This document shows positions 1 to 10,849 of a stretch of 64,000 nt of DNA, piece by piece. Location of the stretch: the NCBI GenBank assembly GCA_034766995.1, contig CM068317.1, forward strand, positions 32,997,501 to 33,061,500. Direction: 5' to 3'. The stretch's first letter is position 1; the number at the start of each line of letters is the position of its first letter. Made by a program: the position numbers and the translations under genes. The stretch is from Acanthacorydalis orientalis (taxonomy: Eukaryota; Arthropoda; Insecta; Megaloptera; Corydalidae). Under the pieces are notes generated by a model, which was given only the letters and a program-made list of their open reading frames with translations, was not told the DNA's origin and ran no database searches.

Positions 1-799
1 ATCTACATCTAAATTAAATACTATATTTGGAAAATATTTCAACCATTTTATTCAACAAAATTTTATTCACAACAGATAAAGCATTTAATTAACATGTTCT
101 CTCAATTTCCATATACACAAGAACTTTGCGTAGCATAAAATAGATTGGTAGCAATGTTCTTTATAAAATTCAAACTATTATTTTATATAGATAGTAATGA
201 CTTTTCGAATTCAAAAAAAATATTGTTTTATATTCTTTTGCAAATAAGGGTTTTATGTTAATATTAATCAATATTAATAAATTTAAGATTCACTGTTTCA
301 ATGCTTAAATATATTCTTTTCTTTAATAATTATTATTATCCATTTAATAAAAGAGATAATTTTTATATTACCATTTAAATTTTCATTACAATAGAATATT
401 TGTTATAATTAATAGAAAATTTAATAAATCAATATATAATTTTACACTGAATTGATCGTAGCTTAATAACTGAAAATTGTTTGAACGTAGAATATTATTT
501 GTACGATTTTTGTTATATATATATAACATTAGCTAAGTATGATTAAAATTTAAAGAATAGTATATTTCTACATTTTAAATCAGTGGTTAATGATATAAAG
601 TAATTCGTTTAATATATTAATAATATTATTAATATATTGATAATATAATCTATTAATAAGTGTCGAAGATCAACCAGACTTTTATGAAAAGTTTCAGAAT
701 TTAATTTTTACTTATCTAGTAAGTCATTAATAGCAATGAAAGAACAAAACTTGTGCTATATATAACTATTTTATATAAAACTGTAAAAAATACATGGAC
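1..799. other. AT-rich noncoding stretch
   Basis: No open frame of note, no repeat longer than short A/T runs. The only structure I see is the perfect AT palindrome at 611-638, listed separately. Confidence 0.7.
611..638. repeat. Perfect 28-bp palindrome
   Basis: Two 11-base arms (AATATATTAAT and its complement) flank a self-complementary AATATT centre, so all 28 bases form one palindrome. It is entirely A/T, so chance or cruciform-prone microsatellite decay is possible. Confidence 0.85.
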
Positions 800-849
800 T
801 ATATATATATATATATATATTACAATATTGAGCGAATATATGTGATATA

Positions 850-985
850 AGTGAAGCGAGTCTGGGGTGTGACTGAATCAAGTGGTGGCAGCTCCCGCAG
901 GGGTCGCCGAGTGTAGCACGTCCAGGGTATGATTAAAGCAAGCGGGGGTACACCACACCTCCTTCGTAGGTAACCGAACGTAACA
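850..985. repeat. GC-rich 60-bp minisatellite, about 2-2.5 units
   Basis: Units begin at 850 (AGTGAAGCGAGTC) and 910 (AGTGTAGCACGTC), exactly 60 bases apart, and match at about two thirds of positions over 45 bases. A weaker third unit follows at about 970. The block is far richer in G+C than its surroundings and lies between two (TA)n arrays. On the minus strand one frame is open through all units; with a 20-codon period it reads Pro-Pro-Leu followed by a Pro-x-Thr-x-aromatic-Thr pattern in both units. I do not recognise a protein family. Frame conservation follows automatically from a period divisible by three, so coding is not shown. Confidence 0.7.
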
Positions 986-1004
986 AGTAACAGATCCCCA
1001 TAGT

Positions 1005-1038
1005 TTATATACATATATATATTTATATATATATATAT

Positions 1039-1073
<35 letters not shown>
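1005..1073. repeat. (TA)n array with CATA interruptions
   Basis: Alternating T/A with ACATACAT interruptions near 1041; abuts the GC-rich minisatellite on its right side. Confidence 0.95.
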
Positions 1074-1077
<4 letters not shown>

Positions 1078-1106
1078 TTTAATGATCTAGTAATTGTTTT
1101 ATAAAT
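1070..1106 (+). repeat. Possible SINE-head fragment
   Basis: The first 26 bases match 6504-6529 at about 23 positions, including a shared TATAATTATTTAA and TCTAGTA. In the other copy this resembles a tRNA A box; here no B box follows, so it is at best a truncated copy. Confidence 0.25.
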
Positions 1107-1339
1107 AATGAATAATATATGAGACAGGAAGTATTAAAAACACTTTGGGGAAGTGAGAAGGAGAATACAAATGCCTATACAAGATTGATCACAAAATTGT
1201 TAAAACAATTGTGCAAGATCAAAAACAAAGATAATATTTTTATTACAAACGTCAAGAGTATTTAATAAAGAATTAGAAAAAATGATGGTAAAACTGAATT
1301 TAATTAAAAAAGTCTAAATAAAAACAACCGGATTAAAAT

Positions 1340-1540
1340 TAGATATGTTGAATGAATACGTGCTCCACCCTGTTGTCGCCTAGTAAAACTAAACGGTAAG
1401 ATTTTAGTTCAGTTTTATACCAAGTGTGAAGATAGCAGACGCCATACAATTCACCACGTACCTCTCCCCCAGCCTTTTTGGCCGTGAACTGGTTTCACAG
1501 CCATATGAGATGTGTTGTGTTTAGTGCGAAGTAAATTCGC
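1340..1540 (+). promoter_or_regulatory. Candidate promoter-proximal region
   Basis: Base composition rises sharply compared with flanks, with CpG dinucleotides and a C-rich tract (CTCTCCCCCAGCC at about 1465). It precedes a 5'UTR-like stretch. No TATA box is evident. The assignment rests on composition and context only. Confidence 0.25.
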
Positions 1541-1543
1541 TTG

Positions 1544-1695
1544 TCAGTGTATGAGATATTGTTAAAATACGCGAATAAATTCGTACAAAACGTGCTAATG
1601 AACATCGTCGAGTGCGCAATACAGTGTAAACAGTGCATGTGAACAACTGATGCTTCTTATATTAATAAAACAACCACGGTGGATCTAAACCCGAG
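1544..1695 (+). other. Candidate noncoding first exon
   Basis: A TCAGT initiator-like motif at 1544-1548 is followed by 150 bases of low-repeat, CpG-containing sequence rich in GTG, AAC and CAGTG words, the style of invertebrate 5' leaders. It ends at a donor-like GAG|GTACGA, with GT at 1696-1697. Within it an ATG at about 1598 opens only 14 codons, so the exon would be untranslated with a small upstream frame. No database or transcript support is available here; alternative readings are a decayed mobile element or a chance GC-elevated segment. Confidence 0.3.
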
Positions 1696-1805
1696 GTACG
1701 AACAGTAAAAAATATAATTCAAGCACTGTATGTAATTTAAGATAGGGTTGTGTATCTCTGATGCAGTCTACTACACGTATTTATTTTATATTTAATACTG
1801 TTTTA

Positions 1806-1812
<7 letters not shown>

Positions 1813-1867
<55 letters not shown>
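1813..1867. repeat. (TA)n microsatellite
   Basis: About 55 bases of uninterrupted alternating A/T. Confidence 0.97.
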
Positions 1868-1871
<4 letters not shown>

Positions 1872-2014
1872 GTAAAAAAAAACAATCAAATTATTATAAC
1901 ATTTAAAAAACATCAATTGCATATTCATGTTTTCCAGCACCGTTTTGATAAATACTTTAATTTTACTTAAATAAATTTATATTTTAAACATAAATTATAT
2001 TTGTATACAGACTT

Positions 2015-2018
<4 letters not shown>

Positions 2019-2056
<38 letters not shown>
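2019..2056. repeat. (TA)n microsatellite
   Basis: Uninterrupted alternating A/T; together with 2159-2189 it produces a spurious Tyr-Ile open frame on the minus strand. Confidence 0.97.
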
Positions 2057-2060
<4 letters not shown>

Positions 2061-2152
2061 ATGTACATATATGTACAGCGTATATAGAAATGTGTATACA
2101 TATAAAAAGAATATATACATGTTTATTTGTACAGTCTATGATAATCAAATCG

Positions 2153-2158
<6 letters not shown>

Positions 2159-2189
<31 letters not shown>
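2159..2189. repeat. (TA)n microsatellite
   Basis: Uninterrupted alternating A/T about 30 bases long. Confidence 0.97.
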
Positions 2190-2192
<3 letters not shown>

Positions 2193-2275
2193 ATGTATAA
2201 GTCATATAAAAAGTCTACAGGTAAAAAATAAGTACATATCGTTCGTTAATATCTTTTATATTCTGAGGATAGGTC

Positions 2276-2425
2276 ATGGCGAGTCGGTCGGTAAGGGGAT
2301 GTCTATACAGGGTTGTACGCTATATAGTCATTTACGTGTTACCAACTGTGTGCATTCAAGGGCGACTTTTATGGGTCAAAGCGTATACGTTGTATTTATT
2401 TATTTCAAAAATACGTTTGCATTGA
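2276..2425 (+). CDS. Unrecognised 49-codon open frame, GC-elevated
   Basis: ATG at 2276 lies in a favourable context (G at -3, G at +4) and the frame runs 49 codons to TGA at 2423-2425. The peptide begins MASRSVRG, is basic (many Arg) with a hydrophobic middle (IVIYVLP) and contains two cysteines. The first 100 bases are close to half G+C in a DNA background near one quarter, and codon choice is not the A/T-only pattern of chance frames here. A donor-like CG|GTAAGG lies at 2290-2296, so part could be an exon edge instead. I do not recognise a homologue; function unknown. It may equally be a conserved noncoding or decayed mobile segment. Confidence 0.2.
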   Translation: MASRSVRGCLYRVVRYIVIYVLPTVCIQGRLLWVKAYTLYLFISKIRLH

Positions 2426-2429
2426 ACTA

Positions 2430-3790
2430 TTTGATAATTTATTATGAAGATTCATAAACATTCGCAATTAAAATTCAAATCTAATGAATCAATTACCTGT
2501 TTTTACTGTTTAATAAATAGTATTTACAAACATTTATGTTCGAATGACGTATTTGGTTGTTTGTCATGTATACTTTTTTGCATAAATATTTATTGTTGTA
2601 ATATTTGTATATTTTCATGACATAATAAGTTGTTAATCTATTTTAAAATACTAAATGTTTATTATATGAAAACAGATTTTTTTATTCAATCAATGTTCGT
2701 ATATTGTATATTTTTCATCATCATTATTGTTTAAAAATTACTAAAATGAAGTATATTTGTTTTACCAAAAAAATAAGAAACTACATCATAATAATATTTT
2801 TATATGAATAATTCATAAAATTTTACAGTTATTTTTATTAAAGTATACAAAAAGACAAAAAAAGTGTGAGAAATAAATGCAACCACGAAATGAACTTGAT
2901 TTAATAAATTATAAATTCGAAATTCATTTTAATGGTTGTATTACATTAAGAAAACTGTTATGAATATGTAATAAGTTTAGATATGATTATTTTTTGAATA
3001 ATGTGTGTAGTTAAGAATATACTTGTATTATTTTTTATCTAATGTTCAAAAAACAAAAATCATACATTAGTTTTTTTTTTGAAATTTATTATATATTATA
3101 AATAAAGATTTTTATAGATATTAAAATGTAAGTTTTAAAATATCCAAACTTGGTAAAGAAATAGTAAAACTTTATGGCTACTTTTTGTCGAAACCGCTTG
3201 GTCTTGTCATTTTACTTACTTAAATGGTTTTTCGAAGAGGCTGTAGAGGAATTTCCAATTGAAATCGTTTGTGATTCAATAGATGAATGGTTTGAACGTT
3301 TGAAGGTTTCTATGTAGGTGAGGGTGTTTGAATATAATATTTTTCATAATATTTATTTAGATTGTATGTTGAAAATAAGTTATTGCTACCTTTTCATATT
3401 GGAAAAGAAACTTGTAGTAGAATTGCAATACTACATTTATATTTTTCTAATTCTTTTTACGAAAAAATAAGACAATTTATTATGATACTTAACATTTTTG
3501 AAATATGAATAAAGGCAATATTGTTCAGTTTTATTATCCCACCATTCCACATATATATGTCCAGTATTTCAACTGTTTTAATTTTTAATTAAGAACATAT
3601 AACATTATAAACAATATTGCACTTTTTGAATGATGTTAAAGATAGTAGTTTTTTTAAAGACAAAACTGGATAAAAAATTGCGATTCTTTTTTTTCTTATG
3701 AATAAATTAACATTTAGGACTGAATCACTTCTCTTACACCATACACTTTTATTTCAAAATGTTTAATAATTATTTTCCATTCATTTTAAG
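2430..3790. other. AT-rich noncoding stretch
   Basis: Homopolymer-rich A/T sequence without open frames, long repeats or recognisable RNA genes. Confidence 0.7.
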
Positions 3791-4230
3791 CTGCGTATGC
3801 ATTTCGATGGCGACGCATCAGACTGTTATTTTCAGAACACACAGGCTCAGAAACTCGGAAGATGATTGTACAATGTAACCATGAAATGCACATTAGTTGC
3901 TAAAAATGAACAATAAGAAATTGTTGAATATTAGGTAGTGAGTGGAAGAGATTCCTTTCTGAAACTGAAGAGATTGATTAGTGAAGATACGTTGTCCTGG
4001 TCGTTTTCGTCAATTGGTTTACGTGAATTTCTGTTGGAATGGAAAACTAATGGAATGAATATTCAGTTATTCATTCCATTAGTTTTGGCATGTATGCCAT
4101 GTTCAATTAGTCATCTAAAATCTACTGGAAGATGACACACATGCTGGAACTAGTAGTGCAAAATAGAAACTTTAGCGATTAAAAATACGAAGATCACCAG
4201 GACAAAGCTTAACTGGATCACAGAAATATA
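3790..4230. other. Moderately GC-elevated island with hairpins
   Basis: Composition rises above flanks. A plus-strand frame is open from 3938 to 4135 but starts with GTG, not ATG, and matches nothing I know, so I do not call it a gene. The strong hairpin pair at 4043-4099 sits inside. A word resembling the foldback family (GCATTTCGATGGC at about 3799) is also present. Confidence 0.35.
4043..4086. repeat. Perfect 19-bp inverted repeat, 6-base loop
   Basis: Arms 4043-4061 and 4068-4086 (AAAACTAATGGAATGAATA and its exact complement) enclose TTCAGT. Directly adjoining is a second small hairpin, TGGCAT-GT-ATGCCA at 4086-4099. A 19-bp perfect stem with mixed sequence is unlikely by chance, suggesting recent inverted duplication or selection on structure. 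It is too short for a typical microRNA precursor. Confidence 0.9.
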
Positions 4231-4602
4231 CGATTATAATTTTATTAATAAAGCATTAAAAAAAACTTTGAAATTGATGAAGAATATTTAAAACGAATTT
4301 TATTAAAATACATCTACCTTGTGAAACAACATCATAATAAATTTTAATTAAAACATATAAAAAGTGTAATATTTGTATATCGTGTAATAAGAGTCTCGAT
4401 TATATATTTATTATTTTCAATGTATAAGTACCAACTAGCTGACAATTCTGAAAAAATGGCAATTTTATTATTCATTTTTAAGAAACTGTTGTATATTTGT
4501 ATTATAAAACTTCTAAATAAATACAAGAATTTGATATAACTTAATATATAAAAATATTTCGAAAATTTAAAGTTCATTTCAGGCATTCTAACAATAATCA
4601 AG

Positions 4603-4603
<1 letters not shown>

Positions 4604-4673
<70 letters not shown>
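4604..4673. repeat. (CT)n(TA)n compound microsatellite
   Basis: About 20 bases of CT repeats pass directly into about 50 bases of TA repeats. Confidence 0.97.
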
Positions 4674-4676
<3 letters not shown>

Positions 4677-4943
4677 AAACGTATTTTAATTTCAAGTGAA
4701 TTATGAGTTGTGTTTAAATTTTTTCATAAAGACGGTCTTATGAAAATAAATTATCTGTAATGTTTTTTAAATTAAATATTTTATTAAAAATGTAATAAAA
4801 GAAAAACTGTATTCTATTCATGTTTGTCTTATATTAACTGTTCATTTTTTTAGTTCAATAAAAATGATTTGCACGTGCATAAAAAGTGTTCAATTTGCTG
4901 CATCATCTTATAAATTATACACATAAACACATACATCAATACA

Positions 4944-4945
<2 letters not shown>

Positions 4946-4976
<31 letters not shown>
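4946..4976. repeat. (TA)n microsatellite
   Basis: About 30 bases of alternating A/T preceded by CATA-rich sequence. Confidence 0.95.
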
Positions 4977-4979
<3 letters not shown>

Positions 4980-5667
4980 AATCTGTCCGGTTCCTCATTT
5001 TAATCTGAAAAATGCTTTCCTATTCAGCTTTTCAAAATCGCCCACGAAATTGAAATAAATTTAAATATTTGCTACGTCTGATTTTTTTCTAAAGGTTACT
5101 TTTACATTATTATCTTTTCTTTTATTCCTTTTTTTTAGTATGATTGTCATACGTCGACCTGTTCTTTATATATTTATTTTTTAAATATTAATTACTTTTC
5201 TTATACTATTAATGTATATTTTTTTTTCTTAATCCGATTACTGTATTCACTATATATAAAATAAACTCGGTTGTATGCTTTTTAACTGTATAAAATAATA
5301 TAATAACTATGAAAAAGGAATAAATGAAGATACTGTCAAAGAAATGCCTTCAAATTATTCACTCTTTATGTGATTATAATCTGTATTTTCCTCTCTTTTG
5401 TATTGAAATAATGTGACGTAGTCTTAATAATAGACATTAACCGTGTATTTTCTATAATTTCAAGTAATTAATCACGTTGTTGTTTCGAACACTTATTTAT
5501 GTCATGAAAGTTTAATCCTAAATCATTTATTTCATTTACAGACTTTGTAAAACGTACATATAGTAAATTATATTGATAGTAATATATTTCATTTCTTTAC
5601 TTTATGCTTAATTGATAAAGCAAGTGTCATTTATGTAAAATAATATAATTTTTAAATAAGTATAGGT

Positions 5668-5669
<2 letters not shown>

Positions 5670-5703
<34 letters not shown>
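5670..5703. repeat. (TA)n microsatellite
   Basis: Alternating A/T, 34 bases. Confidence 0.96.
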
Positions 5704-5706
<3 letters not shown>

Positions 5707-6160
5707 AGAATATTGTATATATTTTTTAATATTAAGAAATTTATATGTTTAAAAACTATTTGAAATTTAGAGGAAAATGTATTTAAAAATAAAACAAATT
5801 CATACTAAAATTCAAAGGAATGCGTACGCATTTTTTTGTGTCTCTTTTGTAAAATGTTATGACTTGTGTAATATTATTTGTCTGATTATTTATAAAAGTT
5901 AGACTTATTTGTGCTAACTAATGTTCTTTAGCCTATATTCTGAAATATTAAAATATCAAATGTTCTTTTAGAGTATATAAAAAGTTATAGTTTTCTTAAC
6001 AAAAAATAGTTATTTCAAATTTTTCAATTTATGTGATATGAACTATTTAAAATTCATATTTATTAAGATGCGTCTGGTGTATACATTAAAGTAAAAAAAT
6101 GATCAAAAATCTCTACTGTTTATATTCGGTGAAGTTAGTTTTGAATGATGCCAGTTATTT

Positions 6161-6181
6161 TAACAGTTATAATAACTGTTA
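6161..6181. repeat. 10-bp arm near-palindrome
   Basis: TAACAGTTAT and its exact complement are separated by a single A. Mixed-sequence arms resemble a dimeric protein-binding site (AACNGTT is the Myb core), but this is inference. Confidence 0.8.
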
Positions 6182-6254
6182 TGTGAATATATTTTTTCTG
6201 TTTTGCTGACATTCTTTTCACATATTTAAATTAATATATGTGATTTTATATTAC

Positions 6255-6255
<1 letters not shown>

Positions 6256-6294
<39 letters not shown>
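6256..6294. repeat. (TA)n microsatellite
   Basis: Alternating A/T, about 38 bases. Confidence 0.96.
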
Positions 6295-6299
<5 letters not shown>

Positions 6300-6381
6300 T
6301 ATTTTGTGTATAGTATTAAAATTTAGTATAGTATAATTTCAGTTATGTTGGAATAGTGTCCATATAAAAACATAGATGCAC

Positions 6382-6401
6382 GTACACACACACAAACGTA
6401 C

Positions 6402-6451
<50 letters not shown>
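6382..6451. repeat. (CA)n(TA)n compound microsatellite
   Basis: Short interrupted CA repeats from 6382 lead into about 45 bases of TA repeats. Confidence 0.95.
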
Positions 6452-6454
<3 letters not shown>

Positions 6455-6503
6455 ACGCACACAAGCTAGTATATAATTAGATATACATAATGACTTATCC
6501 AAG

Positions 6504-6575
6504 TATAATTATTTAACGGTCTAGTAGTTAAATTGTCTGGTACTGAATTTATAAATTCGAAATCATATCAAAAGT
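6504..6575 (+). repeat. tRNA-derived SINE-like head
   Basis: GGTCTAGTAGTTAA at about 6518 matches the A-box region typical of tRNA-Glu/Asp-type SINEs. About 35 bases later ATAAATTCGAAATC resembles a B box (consensus GGTTCRANNCC) with about 8 of 11 positions fitting. No acceptor stem can be folded, so it is not a tRNA gene. The body and tail of the SINE are not defined. Confidence 0.4.
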
Positions 6576-6966
6576 AACAGGCGTGTGTTAATGTGATATA
6601 TAAATAATAATTTGTGGTAAGAGAACACTTGTAAGTTCGTTTATAGAATAATTTAAATAACACTAGTATTAATTAAATGACATTTGCTTAATACTATTAA
6701 GTCAACGACAGGTAATTCGTATATTCGTATGAATCAAGAATGGATATTTTAATATGCATACAATCTCAATAGTTAATTGTTAGAATGCACACTATGTATA
6801 AACATATGTTTTTGTGGGTGGATGTGGACAGCTTCCAATATCTAACAGGATACACTTTGTTTATGTATTACTCATCAGCAAGTATCTTTCTTATAATAGA
6901 ACGTTTTTTGCTTTGAATATACGGCTGGGAATCGAAGAGATGTCTTAAATTGTATAAAGTATGAAA

Positions 6967-6969
<3 letters not shown>

Positions 6970-7018
<49 letters not shown>
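6970..7018. repeat. (TA)n microsatellite
   Basis: Alternating A/T, about 48 bases. Confidence 0.97.
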
Positions 7019-7020
<2 letters not shown>

Positions 7021-7373
7021 TATATAATAAACGTGTATGTGTTTTTGTATATAAGCATGCAATTCATGCATAAGTAACATGTATGATAAGTTCATATATT
7101 TTTACAAATAACTTACATACATGATTCAAATGAAGTATAATTAGAACAAAACTATAAAAAAGTTAAATTTAAATCTTACTAAACGCGTGTATTTAAAAAC
7201 TTAAGTTACATTTTGTTAACAAACACATTTTTATAATATAACGAAAATAGGATTCGTTTAATATCTTACTTAAGACAATATATATTTTGTTACAAGTAAT
7301 TTTAGAGTAATTTGTAATATAGTTACGTTTAAATATAAACATAATATTCTTTTAAATTACACACACGTGTTTT

Positions 7374-7375
<2 letters not shown>

Positions 7376-7429
<54 letters not shown>
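7376..7429. repeat. (TA)n microsatellite
   Basis: Alternating A/T, about 53 bases; flanked on both sides by ACGTGTGTT or ACACACGTGT, forming an imperfect inverted repeat around the array. Confidence 0.97.
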
Positions 7430-7430
<1 letters not shown>

Positions 7431-7589
7431 GTGTGTTATTTAATTAAATAAACACAATTGAAATTAGTACTTGAATAAGTCATGTAAGATTTTTTTATGT
7501 GTGGAAATGAATAACGTTCTTATGTTGATGGTCATTTTGGAATATATTGACGTGCAGTTTTTTCATGTATATATATATTAATACAATTT

Positions 7590-7614
<25 letters not shown>
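7590..7614. repeat. (TA)n microsatellite
   Basis: Short alternating A/T run. Confidence 0.93.
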
Positions 7615-7620
<6 letters not shown>

Positions 7621-8434
7621 GTCTATGTGTGCGAATGTGTGATTACATATACAAAAATAGTATTTTTAATTATATTCCATATCAGGAAATTAAGTAAGAG
7701 AATGTAACAACCTTATCAGTGGTAATAAAATTAATCACGATGAGATCAGAAGTATAGTTTTAAGGTAGTTTTGAATTGGAAGATTTTCTTTTCCTTGTTT
7801 TGGAATAAATTATAATTAATAAACGAAAATAGTAGTTATATATTAATTTGAAATATGAAATATGTTCTGCTGTCATTCACACAGACTGCTTGTAAAATAT
7901 ATTCTATAATTATTTAGTAAGCGATATGAAAACAGCGATTAATATCTGAGTAATTAAGCGGAAGTAAAAAATATTATCTAATATGAGTTAAATATTTTTC
8001 ATAGTTGATATTCGAAAATCATTCAAGATTTCTTGTTACGTATCACTTTTTTGATTTATTAGAAATCTATCAAAATTAACATTAATTTTATTTTATTAAA
8101 TTACACAAGTAAATATAAATAACTTACTCTTTCATAATTAAAAATGTATAGAAAAATGTTTAAACATAATTCTTAATTTAAAAATTTGGAAGGAGCTGTA
8201 TTTTGTACTTCTGTTTGCACGCTGCATTCATTAATTTGTAATAACACCAATTTTTTGTTTTAATAATTAAATAGTCCATAAATTGCAATAAACAAATATC
8301 TTATACTTAACTTTTGTATGTAAAATGGGTTCTATTCGATGAAAGTAGTTTAAAAATATTTTGAGTCCTAGTAATTCATATTTTTGAAAAATACCTCTTC
8401 ATTTTAATAATAAGCAAATTAATGAATTAAATTA

Positions 8435-8455
8435 TTGTGACTTTTTCTCTCTCTT

Positions 8456-8525
<70 letters not shown>

Positions 8526-8538
8526 TGTATATATATAA
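8435..8538. repeat. CT-rich tract then (TA)n
   Basis: TTTTTCTCTCTC leads into about 80 bases of TA repeats with two TG interruptions. Confidence 0.96.
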
Positions 8539-9245
8539 TTGACTTAATATATTAATTAATCAAAAATACTCCATATTTTCAAAATCTTAAATAACATCAA
8601 AAATAATTTCGACTGACAATTTCCCTATAATTTCTCCAAGTTTATTTATATTCCTCATCTGTTGTTTGATTTATATTACTGTTTTAGATGTTCACATATT
8701 TTAATTCAAAATTTTTGATATTAATTGATCTTTATGTCAATATGGAATGGTTTTTTAATGTTGTCATTTCCGCTTTAACCGCATATTTTATTTTAACTTA
8801 CATTGCTTAATGTTTATTCTGAGCTTATTATTTCTGTTATTTTTTTATTATTTCACAGTCACTTATATTTCGTTCATAAAAGTATGAAATATTTTCTTAC
8901 TGAAAATGAAGTTCGAAAGGCATGATATTTATTACAGTTATTAGTTCACCTATTGATTCTAATTAGGCCAATTCGAGCGTTGATAGTGTGTTATGTAACT
9001 GATCATAATGACAAAATTATGATAATAGCATTTTTTATTATTTAAATACAACTGTGTGATGCAGTAACTATGCAGGTTAATGTAAATAAATTGTTGTTGC
9101 AATAATCAATGATAATTATATATCATATAGTTTTGTAAAATGGTTTTTATATTAAAAGAAAATTTCGTGTATTAATAATATATTTAATTTTTTAAATAAT
9201 ATGACATATTGTAATATAAATCAGATTGATGTAAAATAAAGGATT

Positions 9246-9284
<39 letters not shown>

Positions 9285-9294
9285 ATGTGTGTGT
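9246..9294. repeat. (TA)n(TG)n compound microsatellite
   Basis: About 20 bases TA repeats followed by about 28 bases TG repeats. Confidence 0.97.
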
Positions 9295-9689
9295 AATTTA
9301 CTATATAATTTTGATCTAATATTGAAAACTAATGAATAATTCAACAGATTTCAATTGAGTAAAAATATTTTTATGAAGATTAACTTACGGCAAAGAAAAA
9401 AAAATAATTGATGATATATTGTCATTATCAGAGAAATACAAATGTTAGGTGTAAAAATTAATTCTGTGCCTTTCACTGAAATCAGTCATAATTCTGTTTT
9501 AATTTAAAATATTTTCTCGTCGTTTTAGGGCTTCGAAGCGCCAAACTTAATATTTAAAAAACACTATTATTTATTTTTTGTAAGTGAATTTAGTGCACAA
9601 TGTCTTTTCTTCACTGTATATGTATTGAAACTTACTTCAAAGTAAGTAATTATTATGGGATGTACTCGTATATAATTCATAAGGATTTG

Positions 9690-9709
9690 AAATATTTCAT
9701 GAAATATTT
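9690..9709. repeat. Perfect 20-bp palindrome
   Basis: AAATATTTCATGAAATATTT is fully self-complementary. Confidence 0.88.
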
Positions 9710-10115
9710 ATTACGAAATTTGTTAAATTTTAAAAGATGAATTGGCGTGTAATGTATAAACCAATGCTCAAAAATTTAAAAAAAAGTAAATTGGTGCTTC
9801 AAGTGTATTAATAGTGTTTAAATTTGACATATATTTATACTAAGTGCGGTTTTTTTAATCATTACTTTGAACTAAAAAAATATATATTAACTAGTAAGAT
9901 ATAAATTATTTTTGATAATAATATAAATATTAAAAGTAGGTACTTTATAATTAAATTTATTTAAAAGTGTCCTACATTCAATCGAAATTAGGTTTTGTAT
10001 ATAAGTTATAAATTCTTTGCTCTCTAAATAAAACACACATGCTTTTTTCCAGTTGTCCTTCTAATTCTCATTTGTGTCCGTGTCTGTTTTCTGTTTTTTC
10101 CTCTTTATACATTTT

Positions 10116-10118
<3 letters not shown>

Positions 10119-10147
<29 letters not shown>
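10119..10147. repeat. (TA)n microsatellite
   Basis: Alternating A/T, about 29 bases. Confidence 0.95.
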
Positions 10148-10151
<4 letters not shown>

Positions 10152-10326
10152 GGTATATATTATAGATATTTCAAAACTCACGAAAGTTATAGGCACGCAA
10201 TGAAATGTTGTATTGTAAATAAAAGCATAATTATACAAGAATAAAATCTTTATCGCTGTACCATTGTTTTATTGACGTTATCGCTAACATCTAAAGACTT
10301 ATATATTTCCTCATTCCAGTGACATA

Positions 10327-10328
<2 letters not shown>

Positions 10329-10388
<60 letters not shown>
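10329..10388. repeat. (TA)n microsatellite
   Basis: Alternating A/T, about 60 bases, uninterrupted. Confidence 0.97.
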
Positions 10389-10393
<5 letters not shown>

Positions 10394-10797
10394 CTAAATG
10401 TAATTTCTTCTGTAATTGACTGTAAGAAATGCAAATGAAAAATATTATTTTTAGAATTTTTTAACATTATTTTTTCAAATTTAGAAATTGTAGTAATTAT
10501 TTTTTTTAGTATTATATAATTCGTAAATATTTTTTTATTTTTGTCTCAAGTATTTTCACGAAAACTGTAGTACTTGCATAATTTATTTATTAGCATATGT
10601 GTATAAATACAGTGGTGTACAAAAATAAGTGTAAATATTCTAAATTTTTTTAGCCTTGGTGCATGATAAATGGTAATGCTATCCTTTTTACGAAATATTT
10701 TATATAAATTTAGAACAATTTATTGTTACGAAAATTGTCTTTTTGAAGTTTAATTTTATCTATATTTTTCATGCATATTTTTTGTGCATCATTGTGC

Positions 10798-10798
<1 letters not shown>

Positions 10799-10846
<48 letters not shown>
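10799..10846. repeat. (TA)n microsatellite
   Basis: Alternating A/T, about 47 bases. Confidence 0.97.

Positions 10847-10849
<3 letters not shown>

Noticed and set aside
820..1044. Proline-rich minus-strand protein over the minisatellite
   Set aside because: The frame is kept by the 60-base period itself and both ends are TA repeats; coding not supported.
4043..4086. microRNA precursor
   Set aside because: Stem is 19 bp with a 6-base loop, shorter than animal precursors, and flanks do not extend the pairing.
3938..4135. 65-codon open frame
   Set aside because: Begins with GTG; no upstream ATG in frame and no known family. Kept only as part of a GC-elevated island.
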